From Hortaea werneckii (lineage: Eukaryota; Ascomycota; Dothideomycetes; Mycosphaerellales; Teratosphaeriaceae): a DNA stretch of 64,000 nucleotides. The stretch is from positions 806,001 through 870,000 of the forward strand of contig JBAOKB010000037.1 in assembly GCA_037044905.1 (NCBI GenBank), read 5' to 3'. The position numbers and the translations under genes were made by a program. The notes beneath the pieces are model-generated. The model did not search any database and was not told where the DNA came from. It worked only from the letters and a program-made list of their open reading frames with translations. Shown here piece after piece: positions 35,016 through 45,695 of this stretch (position 1 is its first letter; the number at the start of each line of letters is the position of its first letter).

Positions 35016-35920
35016 ATGGCGCCTTCCGACTACAACTTCGAGCATTTCACCGTCACCTTCCCGGCCCAATATGTCGCCCAAGTGGAGATCAACCGGCCAA
35101 AGAAGCTCAATGCCTTCTACGAGCCCATGTGGATGAACCTAGGCGCCATCTTCCGCAAACTCTCCCACGATCCGGAAGTCCGCGCCATCATCCTGACCGG
35201 CGCCGGCGACCGCGCCTTCACATCCGGCCTGGACGTGCAAGCCGCATCGCAAGGTGGCGCTCTCAGCCAATCCGACGAAGTGGCCGATGGCGCGAGGAAG
35301 GCCACGCAGCTGCGCCGCCACATCCAGGAATTCCAGGACGAGATCTCCGCCGTGGAGAAGTGCGAGAAGCCTGTCATTGCCGTGTTGCACGGGATTTCAT
35401 ACGGTCTGGCTATAGACATGACGACGTGCTGCGATATCCGCATCTGCGCGCGGGATACGCGGTTCGCTGTCCGCGAGGTCGAGATTGGATTAGCGGCTGA
35501 TATCGGCACGCTGAGTCGACTGCCGCATGCTAATGTGCCGATGTCGTGGGTGAAGGAGGTGTGCCTTACGGCCCGGGAGTTCACGGCCGAGGAGGCGCTG
35601 CGGGTCGGGTTTGTATCCAGTGTTCATGAGTCAAAGGCCACTGCATTGGATCGAGCGCTTGAGCTGGGAAAGACGCTTGCTAGCAAATCTCCGGTAGCTG
35701 TGCAAGGAACGAAGGAGGTGTTGAACTTCTCGCGCGATCACACCGTGGCTGATGGTAGGCTTGATTTGTTCACATATGAGTGCGTTCGCCTGCTGACCGG
35801 GTTTACGCAGGTCTCAACTACATCAAGGTTTGGAATGCAAGCATGCTGCAGACGAAGGATGTGCAGGATGCAATGCTTGCTGGGATCCAGAAGCGAAAGG
35901 CGACTTTCTCGAAGCTATAG
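35016..35920 (+). CDS. Peroxisomal enoyl-CoA hydratase/isomerase family, delta(3,5)-delta(2,4)-dienoyl-CoA isomerase-like
   Basis: Crotonase-fold enzyme, best fit to the dienoyl-CoA isomerase needed to oxidise unsaturated fatty acids with odd-position double bonds. Exons are 35016-35754 and 35811-35920; intron 35755-35810 (GTAGGC, CTGACC branch, ACGCAG) joins ADG to LNYIKVWNASMLQTKD. Product 282 residues, in frame. Motifs: INRPKKLNAFYEPMW, TGAGDRAFTSGLD (oxyanion/CoA loop), VIAVLHGISYGLAIDM and REVEIGLAADIGTLSRLP, where the Glu and Asp pair matches the acidic residues of ECH1-type isomerases. The final residues are ATFSKL, a canonical PTS1, so the protein should be peroxisomal. Without splicing the frame would read on for about 70 more codons and lose SKL, which supports the intron. 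An ordinary enoyl-CoA hydratase is the alternative. Confidence 0.88.
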
Positions 35921-37056
35921 GATAGATGTGAGGTGCGCATTGCAGGCGTTGGACAAAACTGGGAATCGCATGCTTAAGAAGAAGTATAGCGCTCAAAATC
36001 GCATTTCTTGTCCATATATTGAGATTGCACATACGTGTCCTGGCTTTCAGCAAGCCCTCTATCAATCTGTTACCCGTCATCTTCGTTGCTGTCATTGCTC
36101 TATACGCCCCCGAAGTCTTTCACTCTGAGAGATTGGCACTGGCGGCAAAGATCGATCGGCTGGGTAGCACTTCCCCTTTTGGAAGAACCGACACGAATTT
36201 CCATCCATTCCGCTTGTCATCAAGTATACAACGTCTTCGCCCTGATGAATAGGAACATCAAAGCGGGGCCAGCTGCTGTTTTTGTACACAATGGTCTTCT
36301 CTCCAGCTTGAACTCAGCTGCGCCGAGGCCGTAGAGGCCGGTCGTAGCGGCTACTTAGTGATTGAACGCAGTGACTGTACTGGATGGCCCGCATCTCTAA
36401 CAAACTTTTAGCAAGAGCATGCTCAGGTTTGCCAGATCACTGGAGAGCGGACGGGTAAGGCCATCCAGCTAGAAACATTGGGGTACTGAGGTAGCTTCTA
36501 CTTGGACCGACAAGCGCACCAACACCTGAGCTCTTGCCCTGACCAGCTACAACGAGAAGAATTTCAAAAGAAATGTAAAGACCAATGGATCAGGAAAGAC
36601 ATCGTGTGGTTAGCAACGCTCTCATTCATGATGCACATCTAGGTACATAAAAAGAAGGCCACAACTTCACTTGTTGAAGAAGCAGCTCATAGCACGCCCA
36701 TGTTTCCCCAAAAATAAAAAGAAAAAAATAACGCCGTGGTGCTTTCAGCCCCAATCATCTGCTATGGACGCGCTCTCGCTGCTTCTTGAAAAGGGGGTCC
36801 CCAGTAATGAGGGGCTCTTCAGGATTCCCGCATTCCAAAAAGTTCAAGTTACTGAAAGGTATCATGTTCGCCGTCTTTCCCATCTGGAAAACAACATCCC
36901 TCCCGCTTGTTGTGAGGGAGAAACTTCTAGCAAAACTCCATTCTTTGCCGCATTGTATCGCACTCGGTAAAATTCATCATCTGACTGCTCTGAGCTCTTG
37001 TGGTTCTCGTATTCTTCGCTTCTGGCTCCGAAGAAGGGGAATGGGGTCGTGCTTTC
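35921..37056. other. Intergenic, convergent 3' ends
   Basis: About 1.1 kb between converging genes. An A-rich run sits at 36710-36730. No gene, repeat unit or structured RNA was recognised. Confidence 0.4.
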
Positions 37057-38723
37057 TTATGGCTTGGCGACCGGGACGACCATCTCGTTCTCGACGTTCT
37101 CGACGTTGACGGTGTTGGCGTAGAGGTCGACGCCCTCGACCTTACCGCAGAGCTGGAGGAGAGTTAGTGGTTTGCATGTGAATTAGATGTCAAGGTCGTG
37201 CTTACCGTCTCCACAATCATGCCAGTAATCTGATATGGATCCGCGTTCGAAGCGGGCCTCCTGTCCTCAAAGTAACCCTTGCCCTCCTCGGCACAGGCGC
37301 GGTTGACACGCACTGATGCGCCGCGGTTGGCGACACCCCAACTGAACTTGTCGTAGCTCGCCGTCTCGTGTCTGCCGGTCATACGGGCCTCGTTGCCCTC
37401 GCCGTAGACCTTCATGTGCTCGGCGTGGCGCTTGGAGAGCTTCTCCATGGCCGCCTCGATAGCCTTGATGCCGCCGTCCGCGCGCATCTCAGTGGTAGAG
37501 ACGTTGGTGTGCAGTCCGGCGCCGTTCCAGTCACCAGGGATCGGCTTGGGTGAGAAGGTGACCTTCGCACCGAACTCCTCGGCGACACGGTGCAGGAGGA
37601 AACGGGACATCCAGAGCTGGTCGCCCACTGTGTAATGATGTCAGCCTGTATGTTTACAACCCGAAGAGATTTGAGTGCCACTTACAGTCAATGCCTGTGC
37701 ATGGGCCGACCTGGTATTCCCACTGACCCGGCATGACCTCAGCGTTGGTGCCCGAGATGTTGATGCCAGCGTACATGCAAGCCTTGTAGTGGGCCTCGAC
37801 AATATCTCTGCCGAAGACCTTGCCGGTGCCGTTACCGCAGTAGTATGGGCCCTGGGAGCTGGGAAGCCGTTCTTCGGCCAGCCGTATGGCCAGCCCATGG
37901 CGTCGAGGAGTGTGTATTCTTGCTCGAGGCCGAACCAGAACTCGTGCTTTGCGTGCTTGTCCATCAGTACTGCGGCATCGTGACGGAAGTTGTATGCGTT
38001 CGGCTTCCCGTCGGACATCCAGGTTTCGCACATGACCAGGATGTTTGCGCCGCCCTCAGTGCGGAATGGGTCGGGGTAGTAGGCAACGGGGCGGAGGTAG
38101 ACATCGGAGTTGTCGCCTGGAGCCTGACCGGTTGAGGAACCGTCGAAGTTCCACTCCGGCAGGTCCTTGACTGAGGAAGGCGACTGCTTGAGGGTCTGCG
38201 AAGCTCATAGTTAGCTCAAAGGTGCTCCAAATCCGGCTTGCAGCCGCTGTCGCGAGGTTCCTGCTTCCAGAATTCCAGATCTGCCGCATGTATCATTGTA
38301 CCACCCAAATATTGCTCGGCCAGGTTGCTGCGCCATTTCTATGACTAAAAAGCCGAGACGCGGCGAAAGTCAAGCCCCGGCCATTCGTCATATCGACGAC
38401 CCTTGGGAATCCGCCCAACATTTTTGATATTTTGCCTCCGGAATGTTTCAGGGTGTTGAGGAGGTGGCAATGTTGCGAGACTCACCTTGCACTTGGACCG
38501 AGTGCCACCGGATGCGTCGATCCAGACATACTCGGCTATCACAGAGCCCTTCTGGGGGAGACTGAGGTACTTTTGAAGCTGTGCAATGTCAGTACAGAAT
38601 GCGCAATACAATTGTCAGGCTGTACTCACATTGGCGGTGTTGGACAGATATTTGTCGTCAGACGCCTATGGTTGCTATCAGTCATAGTCCAATATTTGGT
38701 CTCAAGCCAGGTAGGCAGACCAT
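37057..38723 (-). CDS. GLN1: Glutamine synthetase (one frame change; start codon on its own exon)
   Basis: ATP-dependent ligation of ammonium to glutamate, the main route of nitrogen assimilation. Six coding exons: 38721-38723 (ATG alone), 38630-38665, 38486-38578, 37686-38195, 37206-37627 and 37057-37152. The introns are GT-AG (55, 51, 290, 58 and 53 bp); the first begins GTCTGC, an unusual donor, and has an ACTGATA branch-like site. The spliced start reads MASDDKYLSNTAN then LQKYLSLPQKG. Motifs: AEYVWIDASGGTRSK, EWNFDGSSTGQAPGDNSD, GLEQEYTLLD, GPYYCGNGTGKVFGRD, NISGTNAEVMPGQWEYQVGP and GAGLHTNVSTTEMR. The frame changes in the GGG at 37854-37856 between GFPAP and QGPYYCG; one added base gives 386 residues. 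The tail VENVENEMVVPVAKP matches the fungal family. The length is slightly above most fungal enzymes. Confidence 0.93.
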
Positions 38724-40073
38724 TGTGACTGTGGTTTGAGGTGAACCGTTGATCCGTTCCAATTTCTACTGCGTATTGATGTCTTGAGCGTAGTTCTGAG
38801 TGGATTGTAAGAAGCAGTGAGTAACCACGGGATGCGCGCAAAGTGGGGGAGTGAAGTGATAGCGATGAAGTGAAGGACAGTACAGTAAATAAGGACGACC
38901 GGCGCGCACGCGAGCGAACGAGCGACAAATCGGCCGGCAGAACTGTTGGACGCACGGACCGGGGCTGTGGCTGCGTCTTCGTTTGGGCCGCCGACAACCT
39001 TTCCAACAACCCACGCGAACGACGACACTGCCGCTCTAGCCTCCCTCCCGCGGCCAACTGGAACTTTGACGACAGAAGCAAAAGCTCACTCGATGTGGGA
39101 GGCTGTTGCTTCGATCATCTGGGGTTCCGTGGGCATCTACCTAGGTATCTATCTACGCGCGGTATCTCATAGGTCGAATGGAGGTTTTGCTTATTCTCGA
39201 GTTATCGAAACTCCCTTTGCCCATCACATCCTCTGCCGTTCTTATGTCACAAGAGACGCCCGGCTGAAAGGGAACGGCCTCACAGCTAATAATAATCCTG
39301 CTGCTGTGTGACTATCCGCTCGCCTCGCACAGTGACGGCCGTGATTGTACATAGTCGCTTGCAGCGAAACGACGACAACCCCAATGCCGCGACAACCGAT
39401 TATTCATTATCACTATCAGCCTTTGATAAGCACCTGCATGAACATCCATCCTACTGTACGCGGCAGGCGCATGTGTGCCGCCGGCAAGTGGTTCTTACGT
39501 CGCTCAGTAGTGTTTGCGGCAGAAATACAAGGTGCCGCAAACAACCTCTGACAGTTTGGTCGCACAAAAGATGCACGCGCACATTCGTGACTTTCGTGAA
39601 ACACCCGTAGCCTCTTAACTTTCTTTGTCCGCAACACTGCGTTCTAGCCGTCACGCCGCCGTCCGTGTTTCTCGTGTCCTGACCTATCTACGGTATACCA
39701 GCCCGGCTGCAGGCGGGCTGATGTACATACGCCACATGTACCCCACCATGCCGGCGACAGCCCGCTCACCGCCCGGGACCCTGGGCGAAACACTGATAAG
39801 AGACCCGGCCGACAAATCAGACGGCGCGGAATCAGCCTTAGTTGTCAGGGCCGTTGGACTGAGCGTGGCTGGTGCGCCGCCGAGGCGGGTCTGGTCGTTG
39901 CGGAGGAACTCCACCGGGCGGTATCGGAGACAGGATCGCGCTGATGACTCCTTGGGGACGTTCTTGTGTTGAGGTTGAAGTCTGGGCACCGCGGCCCTGC
40001 AGTAGTCGGTAGGGCGTGCAATTCGGGCTCGAAGGGGAACGAACGGTAGCACTGGAACGAAAAGGTCCGCGCG
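38724..40073. promoter_or_regulatory. Divergent intergenic region
   Basis: About 1.35 kb between GLN1 (minus) and the Abz2-like gene (plus). It should hold both promoters and the GLN1 5' UTR. GATA-factor-like elements (GATAA/TTATC) are present, for example near 39200 and 39425, as expected by chance too. No gene was recognised. Confidence 0.4.
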
Positions 40074-40967
40074 ATGGATTACGCGAGTTACGACCACCCT
40101 TCCAAGCAGAGCTTTGATGAGTATGGGCGCTCGGTGAAGAATGGCGCCAAGCGCAACCCTCAGGATCTCGAGGGCGATGGGGAGTTCTGCGTCTTTACGA
40201 CCGTCCGATGGGATCCAATGCTCATCAAGTCGTCTGAAAATGCAGCGGCTTCCTGTAACCAGTCATGTCCAATCTACATGCTGGAGCATCACTGGACCAG
40301 ACTTCAGGTGGCAAAATGGAGTACTTCATTCACTCGAAGCAGCCCAGCAGAGCTGCTTCGGCAGCTCTTGACGGCTGTCCAGCACTGGCTCGCAAAGAAT
40401 CCTGATCAGCATGTTGATGCATTGAGACTGAAACACAAGGTGTATGCCGATTCCCGCACAGTGACAGACATTATGCCGGTCCCCAGAATCCCCATTGAAC
40501 AGCTCTTCCCATCCACTTTGGGACGGCCGACAGATCCTCCCCCGTCGCCTGAATGGCAGATTTATTTGGACGACAGGCCGACCGAGGTGAGCGAAACTAC
40601 CATGTACAAGACAAGCGAGCGCTTTTGCTACGACCGTGCGAGAGCAACGGCAGGCATCGAATCTTACGTCGAACGCAAGGAAGTCTTGCTCTTTAACCCC
40701 GAAGGCGAGATCATGGACGGCTCAATCACCAGCGTTTATTTCTGGCGCGACGGTCAGTGGGTGACTCCGGAATCCATGAGCGGCGGCCAGCAGGGCACGA
40801 CGCGACGCTGGACTTTGCAGAAGAAGCTCTGTATCGAAGGCAAAATCTATGCCAGTGACCTGAAGGATGGCGAGGTCGTATGGCTAAGCAATGCCTCGAA
40901 GGGATACTTTCGAGGGAGATTTGTCTCCAATCCTGCACGAGCTCGAACGGCTAGCAAGGGACCTTGA
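40074..40967 (+). CDS. ABZ2: Class IV aminotransferase-fold protein, aminodeoxychorismate lyase-like
   Basis: Likely PLP enzyme converting 4-amino-4-deoxychorismate to p-aminobenzoate and pyruvate for folate synthesis. Single exon of 297 residues with no frame change. The family pattern is visible: CVFTTVRWDPML near the start, MLEHHWTRL in place of the YxxxHxxRL motif, DALRLKHKVYADSRT (the Lys here is the likely Schiff-base residue), YKTSERFCYDRARA, EVLLFNPEGEIMDGSITSVY, and GGQQGTTRRW in the C-terminal phosphate-binding segment. The closest characterised enzyme I can name is yeast Abz2; a D-amino-acid or branched-chain aminotransferase is less likely because the N-terminal part is fungal-specific. 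The start is the first ATG in the frame and is preceded by GCGCG. It lies divergent from GLN1. Confidence 0.78.
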   Translation: MDYASYDHPSKQSFDEYGRSVKNGAKRNPQDLEGDGEFCVFTTVRWDPMLIKSSENAAASCNQSCPIYMLEHHWTRLQVAKWSTSFTRSSPAELLRQLLTAVQHWLAKNPDQHVDALRLKHKVYADSRTVTDIMPVPRIPIEQLFPSTLGRPTDPPPSPEWQIYLDDRPTEVSETTMYKTSERFCYDRARATAGIESYVERKEVLLFNPEGEIMDGSITSVYFWRDGQWVTPESMSGGQQGTTRRWTLQKKLCIEGKIYASDLKDGEVVWLSNASKGYFRGRFVSNPARARTASKGP

Positions 40968-41146
40968 AGAATGTATTGCCCACGCTCTGCAGCGTGCAAC
41001 GGGTGGCGGATCACAGTGCTAGAGCTTTACCTCGTCACGGATCTGGAGAAGTCGTCATTCCAATATCGTACAGTCTATCTTACAGCGTCGAGTTGAGATC
41101 TTCTCTACATCTGGCAGCCTCTTGGGATCACAAGCAGGCCCCAGCA
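40968..41146. other. Short intergenic, convergent 3' ends
   Basis: About 180 bp between two converging genes; nothing was recognised. Confidence 0.4.
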
Positions 41147-41815
41147 CTATCCGGTCCTGGTCCTTCTATTTCTAGCCACTTGGTTTTGTTCGGCTACATC
41201 TCGCTGCCATTGTAACACTGGCAGTGTCTTGCTCCTCCCCCGGTCATCCATTGGAGACGAGTGGGCCTTCCGAACGCTACCGCCGTCTGTCAATTCGTCA
41301 GGACTGCCGACTTCAGGGTAGCATTCCCCTGCTGCCATTCTTGCGGCTCTCGACCGGCTTCCTAGCGATTCTAGGGAGCCGTAGTCGATGCCCATGTCAC
41401 TGAGAGCCTTTTTGGTATACAACGGGAAGGGGTCCGCAGTTGCCCCGACCGTCAGAAATCGCTCCATTGGCGAAGCATCCGAAGGACGGTGAGAGCGATA
41501 TTGCCTTTCTATCTGTGCTAAGAGCTCTTGGTGGCTGTCGCTTTCACTTGGGGGCGAACGCGAATTGACAGCGTGCGGCTGGCGCTGGTACTCGGACAAC
41601 GCTTGACGATGGAGCTGACTAGCTTCGTCTCTGATGAGGTTTTCCGCATAGCTATCATCATTCTGGGAAAACGTCAGTACCACGACATCGTATCTTGGAG
41701 AACACAAATATACGTTTGCATCGGCCTTTTCTTCGGCGGCCTTTCTTGCTGGTTCTCCATGTGTCTGTGGAGGTGAGAACGCGGTATCCCTAGTCCTCTT
41801 GGCGGGTATAACCAT
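41147..41815 (-). CDS. Small uncharacterised protein with a probable in-frame intron
   Basis: The frame runs from an ATG at 41813-41815 (MVIPAKRTRDTAFSPPQ) to a stop at 41147. A 51-bp segment, 41663-41713, has the features of an intron: GTATAT donor, CTGAC branch site and CCCAG acceptor. Removing it joins EEKADAN to NDDSYAENLIRDEASQ and gives 205 residues. The protein is hydrophilic, rich in Ser, Arg and Glu, probably nuclear or cytosolic, with no membrane segment or signal peptide. The most family-like part is MERFLTVGATADPFPLYT then KKALSDMGIDYGSLESLGSR. I do not recognise a family; it could be the remnant of a larger regulator. Its 3' end is close to that of the Abz2-like gene. Confidence 0.5.
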   Translation of the reverse strand: MVIPAKRTRDTAFSPPQTHGEPARKAAEEKADANVYLCSPRYDVVVLTFSQNDDSYAENLIRDEASQLHRQALSEYQRQPHAVNSRSPPSESDSHQELLAQIERQYRSHRPSDASPMERFLTVGATADPFPLYTKKALSDMGIDYGSLESLGSRSRAARMAAGECYPEVGSPDELTDGGSVRKAHSSPMDDRGRSKTLPVLQWQRDVAEQNQVARNRRTRTG

Positions 41816-44259
41816 GGCCGGTCGATGGTTTCGAGAAGGAACAAGTGCTCAACGAAATGAGAGACAAAGAATTCACTGATGGCGACCCCCAGGGCAAAAC
41901 CCGATGCAGCGTCGGTGTTACCCCCCTTTTAGAGGCACAACAAGTTGCCTGTACCTGCGTCCCGCATATGCGCATATTGCGGTCGTTTTCCTGGCATGTC
42001 TCTGTGCGCAACACCACCGCCATCACCACCACCACCAAATTATTGACGCCATTCACGGCAGAGGAAACATGCCCCCGGCAGTGCAGGCCTAGTTCAAACA
42101 CTTGGTCTGCCCGGTGCCGGCTTCAGGTCTCTGATAGGCACCGGGATCATGGGGATGGCAGTGGTTCGGCTCTCTTCTCCGCCAATGGTTCCGGGCTAAT
42201 GGTGCTCAGATCACTCTTTAGTGCGTCCCAGAGTAGCGGACAAAGTGTAGCATCATGCGACATACCTCTGGACCGTTCCTGCCGATGCGGGTGGTCAGCA
42301 GTGCGACGTCAATGCGCTCTGCTCCAGAAGATATCCTATCGCTCGTGCCCTAAGTGAGGTTATGCCCGCGGCAGCCGCGTGCATTGGTTCGAGAGCGTCG
42401 GGGGGAGATACAGGTACTAGTGGAAGGCTACGAGCAACTTGAGCATCCCCAGGGGCGCCCTCAGAGCTGTTCAAAAACGATAGTTAAACGCCGAAAACAA
42501 CGCCATAACATCAAGCATTTTCTGCTTACTTTAGGGCCATAACCCCAAAATATGAGCCCTGATCGCTTCGTATTTTCATTGCATGTCCAGAGTCCCACGA
42601 CCAGATTGACTTCAAAGACACGGTCTAGTCGCAGGCGCCCCTGCTGAACGTGGCGGGCGGCTGGAAGCTCGCGAGAACACCCACAGAACCGTAGCCCCAA
42701 GCCACCAACAGGAACGCCCTGCTGCTTGCCCTAACTCCATGACCAAGTCGGGTATACAACCACGCACTTGAAACTTGCAGACAGAGACTGCTAGGTCGAT
42801 CAGTCAATTGGAAGTCTATGCTATGGACCATTTGTAACCCTGCCTATCTTTCACCCGTCCTTCGATCAATTCCCAACATGCGCACCAAGAAATGAGTTTA
42901 TTACTGCACTGTCGCTTATGCATCCTTCGACGCAGGAGGCACTCAGCATGTAGCCAATGTTAGCACGGCTCATCTCGACTACCGACAGCATGTCTCACAT
43001 TCGCCGTTTCAAGTCAAGAAACCCCATTCCCCCTCCTTTTCCTAGAACCGTGATTCCTGACTCGAACAAATAAGTCCACGTGGTTCACGGCATGTGTATG
43101 GCGAAATTGGGACCAGGGGGTGGCGGAATACCGATGCCGACTCTCGTGAGAACCCAGCTTTGCGGCACAGCCGCAGCGCCGCATGATAAGCCCGCTGTTC
43201 CCGCACGTGGGATGTAGATCTGGCAGTCCTCCCCGGCTTGGCGGTGGAACACTTCTTTCGGCTTTCTGACTGCACGCGCAGGGAGGGAGTCTTGCCTGTG
43301 TCGCCATCAGTCCAAATGGAAGTCTACGAGCCCCCACTTGGTAACACTGCAGCAGCGACTCAGTCGTTGATCTTCAACAGCAGCAACGACGTCCTGTCCG
43401 TCCGTCCGCGGGCATCTTTGAGGATTTTACCAAAGGATTGGGTGACAGGTTATCGGGTTACAGTGCATGCACATCATTCTGGTCTTCTCTCTTCGCAATC
43501 AATCAAAAGTGCAGGGTTTGTGCAAATTGCAGTTTCAAAATTTCGCTTTCTCACATTTCTGGCGAGTTTCCCCAGCCGTATGGACCGCTTTCATGATCGA
43601 CGACTTGACGAGACTATTGATAGCGACATCTACTTGCTGTGGCATCGAACCGCGCAGTAACATAAGATGTTCCGGTATAAGCAAAACCCCTCCCGTCTTG
43701 TGGTCGACGATCGCGATGTGCTTTTCGTCAGTGAGACAAGTAGTCTGGCGCGTTCAACGTGCGTCGTTGTTTCGACCTACCCCAAGCCGTGCAAAACGCT
43801 TGGTGTATCATTGGGGCAATGCACAACAGGACTGCTCAATGGCTTTGCTTGCCAAGGTCTGGGTCACCACAACTCTCAATTCCACTACGGGGTGTGCATT
43901 GAATGATTTCGACAGTATCAAGAGCAGATCGTGTGCTATGCGGTGCTGTATAAGGAGGCGACACAGTTCTGGTGATGTGTCGTCACCTGTAGAGGTCGGA
44001 TAGCGGGTCGCAACGGCTCGGGACGCGGTCGGGCTTGCCCTCCTTCCGGAAACGGGAGCCTTGTCAGAAAACGGTCGGCATTGCTTCCGCTAAGGAAATA
44101 AGGTTGATTTCAATCTGATATACTACAAGAGATTCAGGTCTCGCAAGAAGACTACCAATCCCGTATGCAAGGTGTGCTCGCTATAACAAATTACCTAGAT
44201 GGTATCATTCCATGCTATGTCTTCCCACCTTTTCCAGTTTATCCTGGCGTTCTCGGCGC
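41816..44259. other. Long gene-poor interval
   Basis: About 2.4 kb without a recognisable gene. Open frames at 43467-44003 (178 codons) and 43667-43906 overlap in different frames and resemble nothing known. There is a short CAC/CCA-rich run at 42015-42040. Transposon remnants are possible, but no terminal repeats or target-site duplications were seen. Confidence 0.35.
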
Positions 44260-45695
44260 TTACAACTTCGATCCAAGCACGCTCTTCATCCGCTTCTCGA
44301 CAGCATCAAGATACTCGCCAGTGGTCACAAAGTCCTTCGGCTTTCCGCAGCTGATGGCCAGGTCCTTGGTCATGATGCCCTGCTGGTCCACGACGTGTAC
44401 GCAAGCCTCCTCGAGGCTCTCGGCGAACTTCACCAGCTCCGGTGTACCGTCCAGCTCGCCACGCTTCGCCAGACCGCGAGTCCAGGCGAAGATGGATGCG
44501 ATGGGGTTGGTGGAGGTCGGGTTGCCCTTCTGGTGCTCACGGAAGTGACGCGTCACGGTACCGTGGGCGGCTTCGGCTTCGAAGGTCTTGCCATCTGGGG
44601 TGATGAGGACCGAGGTCATGAGGCCTAGGGAACCGAAGCCCTGGGCGACAATGTCGGATTGCACGTCACCGTCGTAGTCTATGGAGGTTTTTTGTCAGCA
44701 TTTCCATTCAAAGATGATTGAGCCGGGATCCCCAACTTACTCTTCATGGCGATCAACATGCCGCCCTCACTCTTGACCATCTGAGCGACCATGTCGTCGA
44801 TGAGCCTGTGCTCGTACCAGATGCCCTTTGACTCAAACTCCTTTCTGTACTGGCTCTCGTAGATCTCCTGGAAGATGTCCTTGAACCGACCGTCGTACTT
44901 CTTCAGGATGGTGTTCTTGGTAGACATGTACATGGGCATGTTCAAGTTCAAGGCATGCTTGAAGGAGGCATGCGCGAAGCCACTAATGCTCTCGACAGTG
45001 TTGTACTGGGTCTGCGACACACCACCTTGGTGCTTCTCGTCAAATTCGAAGACCTTAATCTTCTCCGGCTGGCCGCCCTTGGGCGTGAAGACCATCTCGA
45101 GAGTGCCTGGGCCGTTAATCAAGCTGTCCTTGGCCCGGTATTGGTCACCAAACGCGTGTCTGCCGATCACAATCGGTTTCTTCCAGCCGGGTACTAGACG
45201 TGGAACTCGTGGGATGACGATGGGCTCTCTGAATACAGTGCCGCCGAGCTGGTTGCGAATGGTGCCATTGGGACTCAGCCACATCTGCTTCAGCTTGAAC
45301 TCCTCTACTCGCGCCTCATCCGGGGTGATGGTCGCGCACTTGACACCGACGCTGTATTTCTTGATCGCCTCGGCCGCGTCCAGCGTCACCTGGTCGTTCG
45401 TCTCATCTCTGTATGGCAGACCCAGGTCGTAATACTTGAGGTCGATGTCCAAGTAAGGGTGGATGAACTTGTCCTTGATCGTCTGCCATATTATCCGGGT
45501 CATCTCATCGCCATCGAGCTCCACCACCGGGTTCTTGACCTTGATCTTGGGAATCTGCGACGCCATGGTTCTTCGCTGCTGGAGCTTCGCGGCAACCGGT
45601 CGCGGGAAGGTGCGCGCTGTAGAAGAGACGGGGGAAGTGAATGCGCTCTGCGAGGCGGTGGCGAATCGAGCGGTCAACGGGCGAAGGGCGGACAT
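44260..45695 (-). CDS. idpA: NADP-dependent isocitrate dehydrogenase with mitochondrial presequence and SKL terminus
   Basis: Oxidative decarboxylation of isocitrate to 2-oxoglutarate with production of NADPH. Exons are 44741-45695 and 44260-44678; intron 44679-44740 (GTAAGT to CATAG) splits the Asn codon of AMKNYDGD. Product 457 residues, in frame. Residues 1-43 are basic, Ser/Ala-rich and nearly free of acids, a mitochondrial presequence. A second Met at residue 44 (MASQIPKIKVKNPVVELD, ATG at 45564-45566) coincides with the start of compact cytosolic enzymes. Motifs: DGDEMTRIIW, WLSPNGTIRNQLGGTVFRE, GRHAFGDQYRAKD, DDMVAQMVKSEGG and AAHGTVTRHFREH. The last residues are VLGSKL, a PTS1. Aspergillus nidulans IdpA is known to be distributed among mitochondria, peroxisomes and cytosol in this way; here the same design is read from sequence. 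Confidence 0.95.

Noticed and set aside
43467..44003. 178-codon frame as a retrotransposon polymerase fragment
   Set aside because: No reverse-transcriptase or integrase signature residues, and no long terminal repeats nearby.
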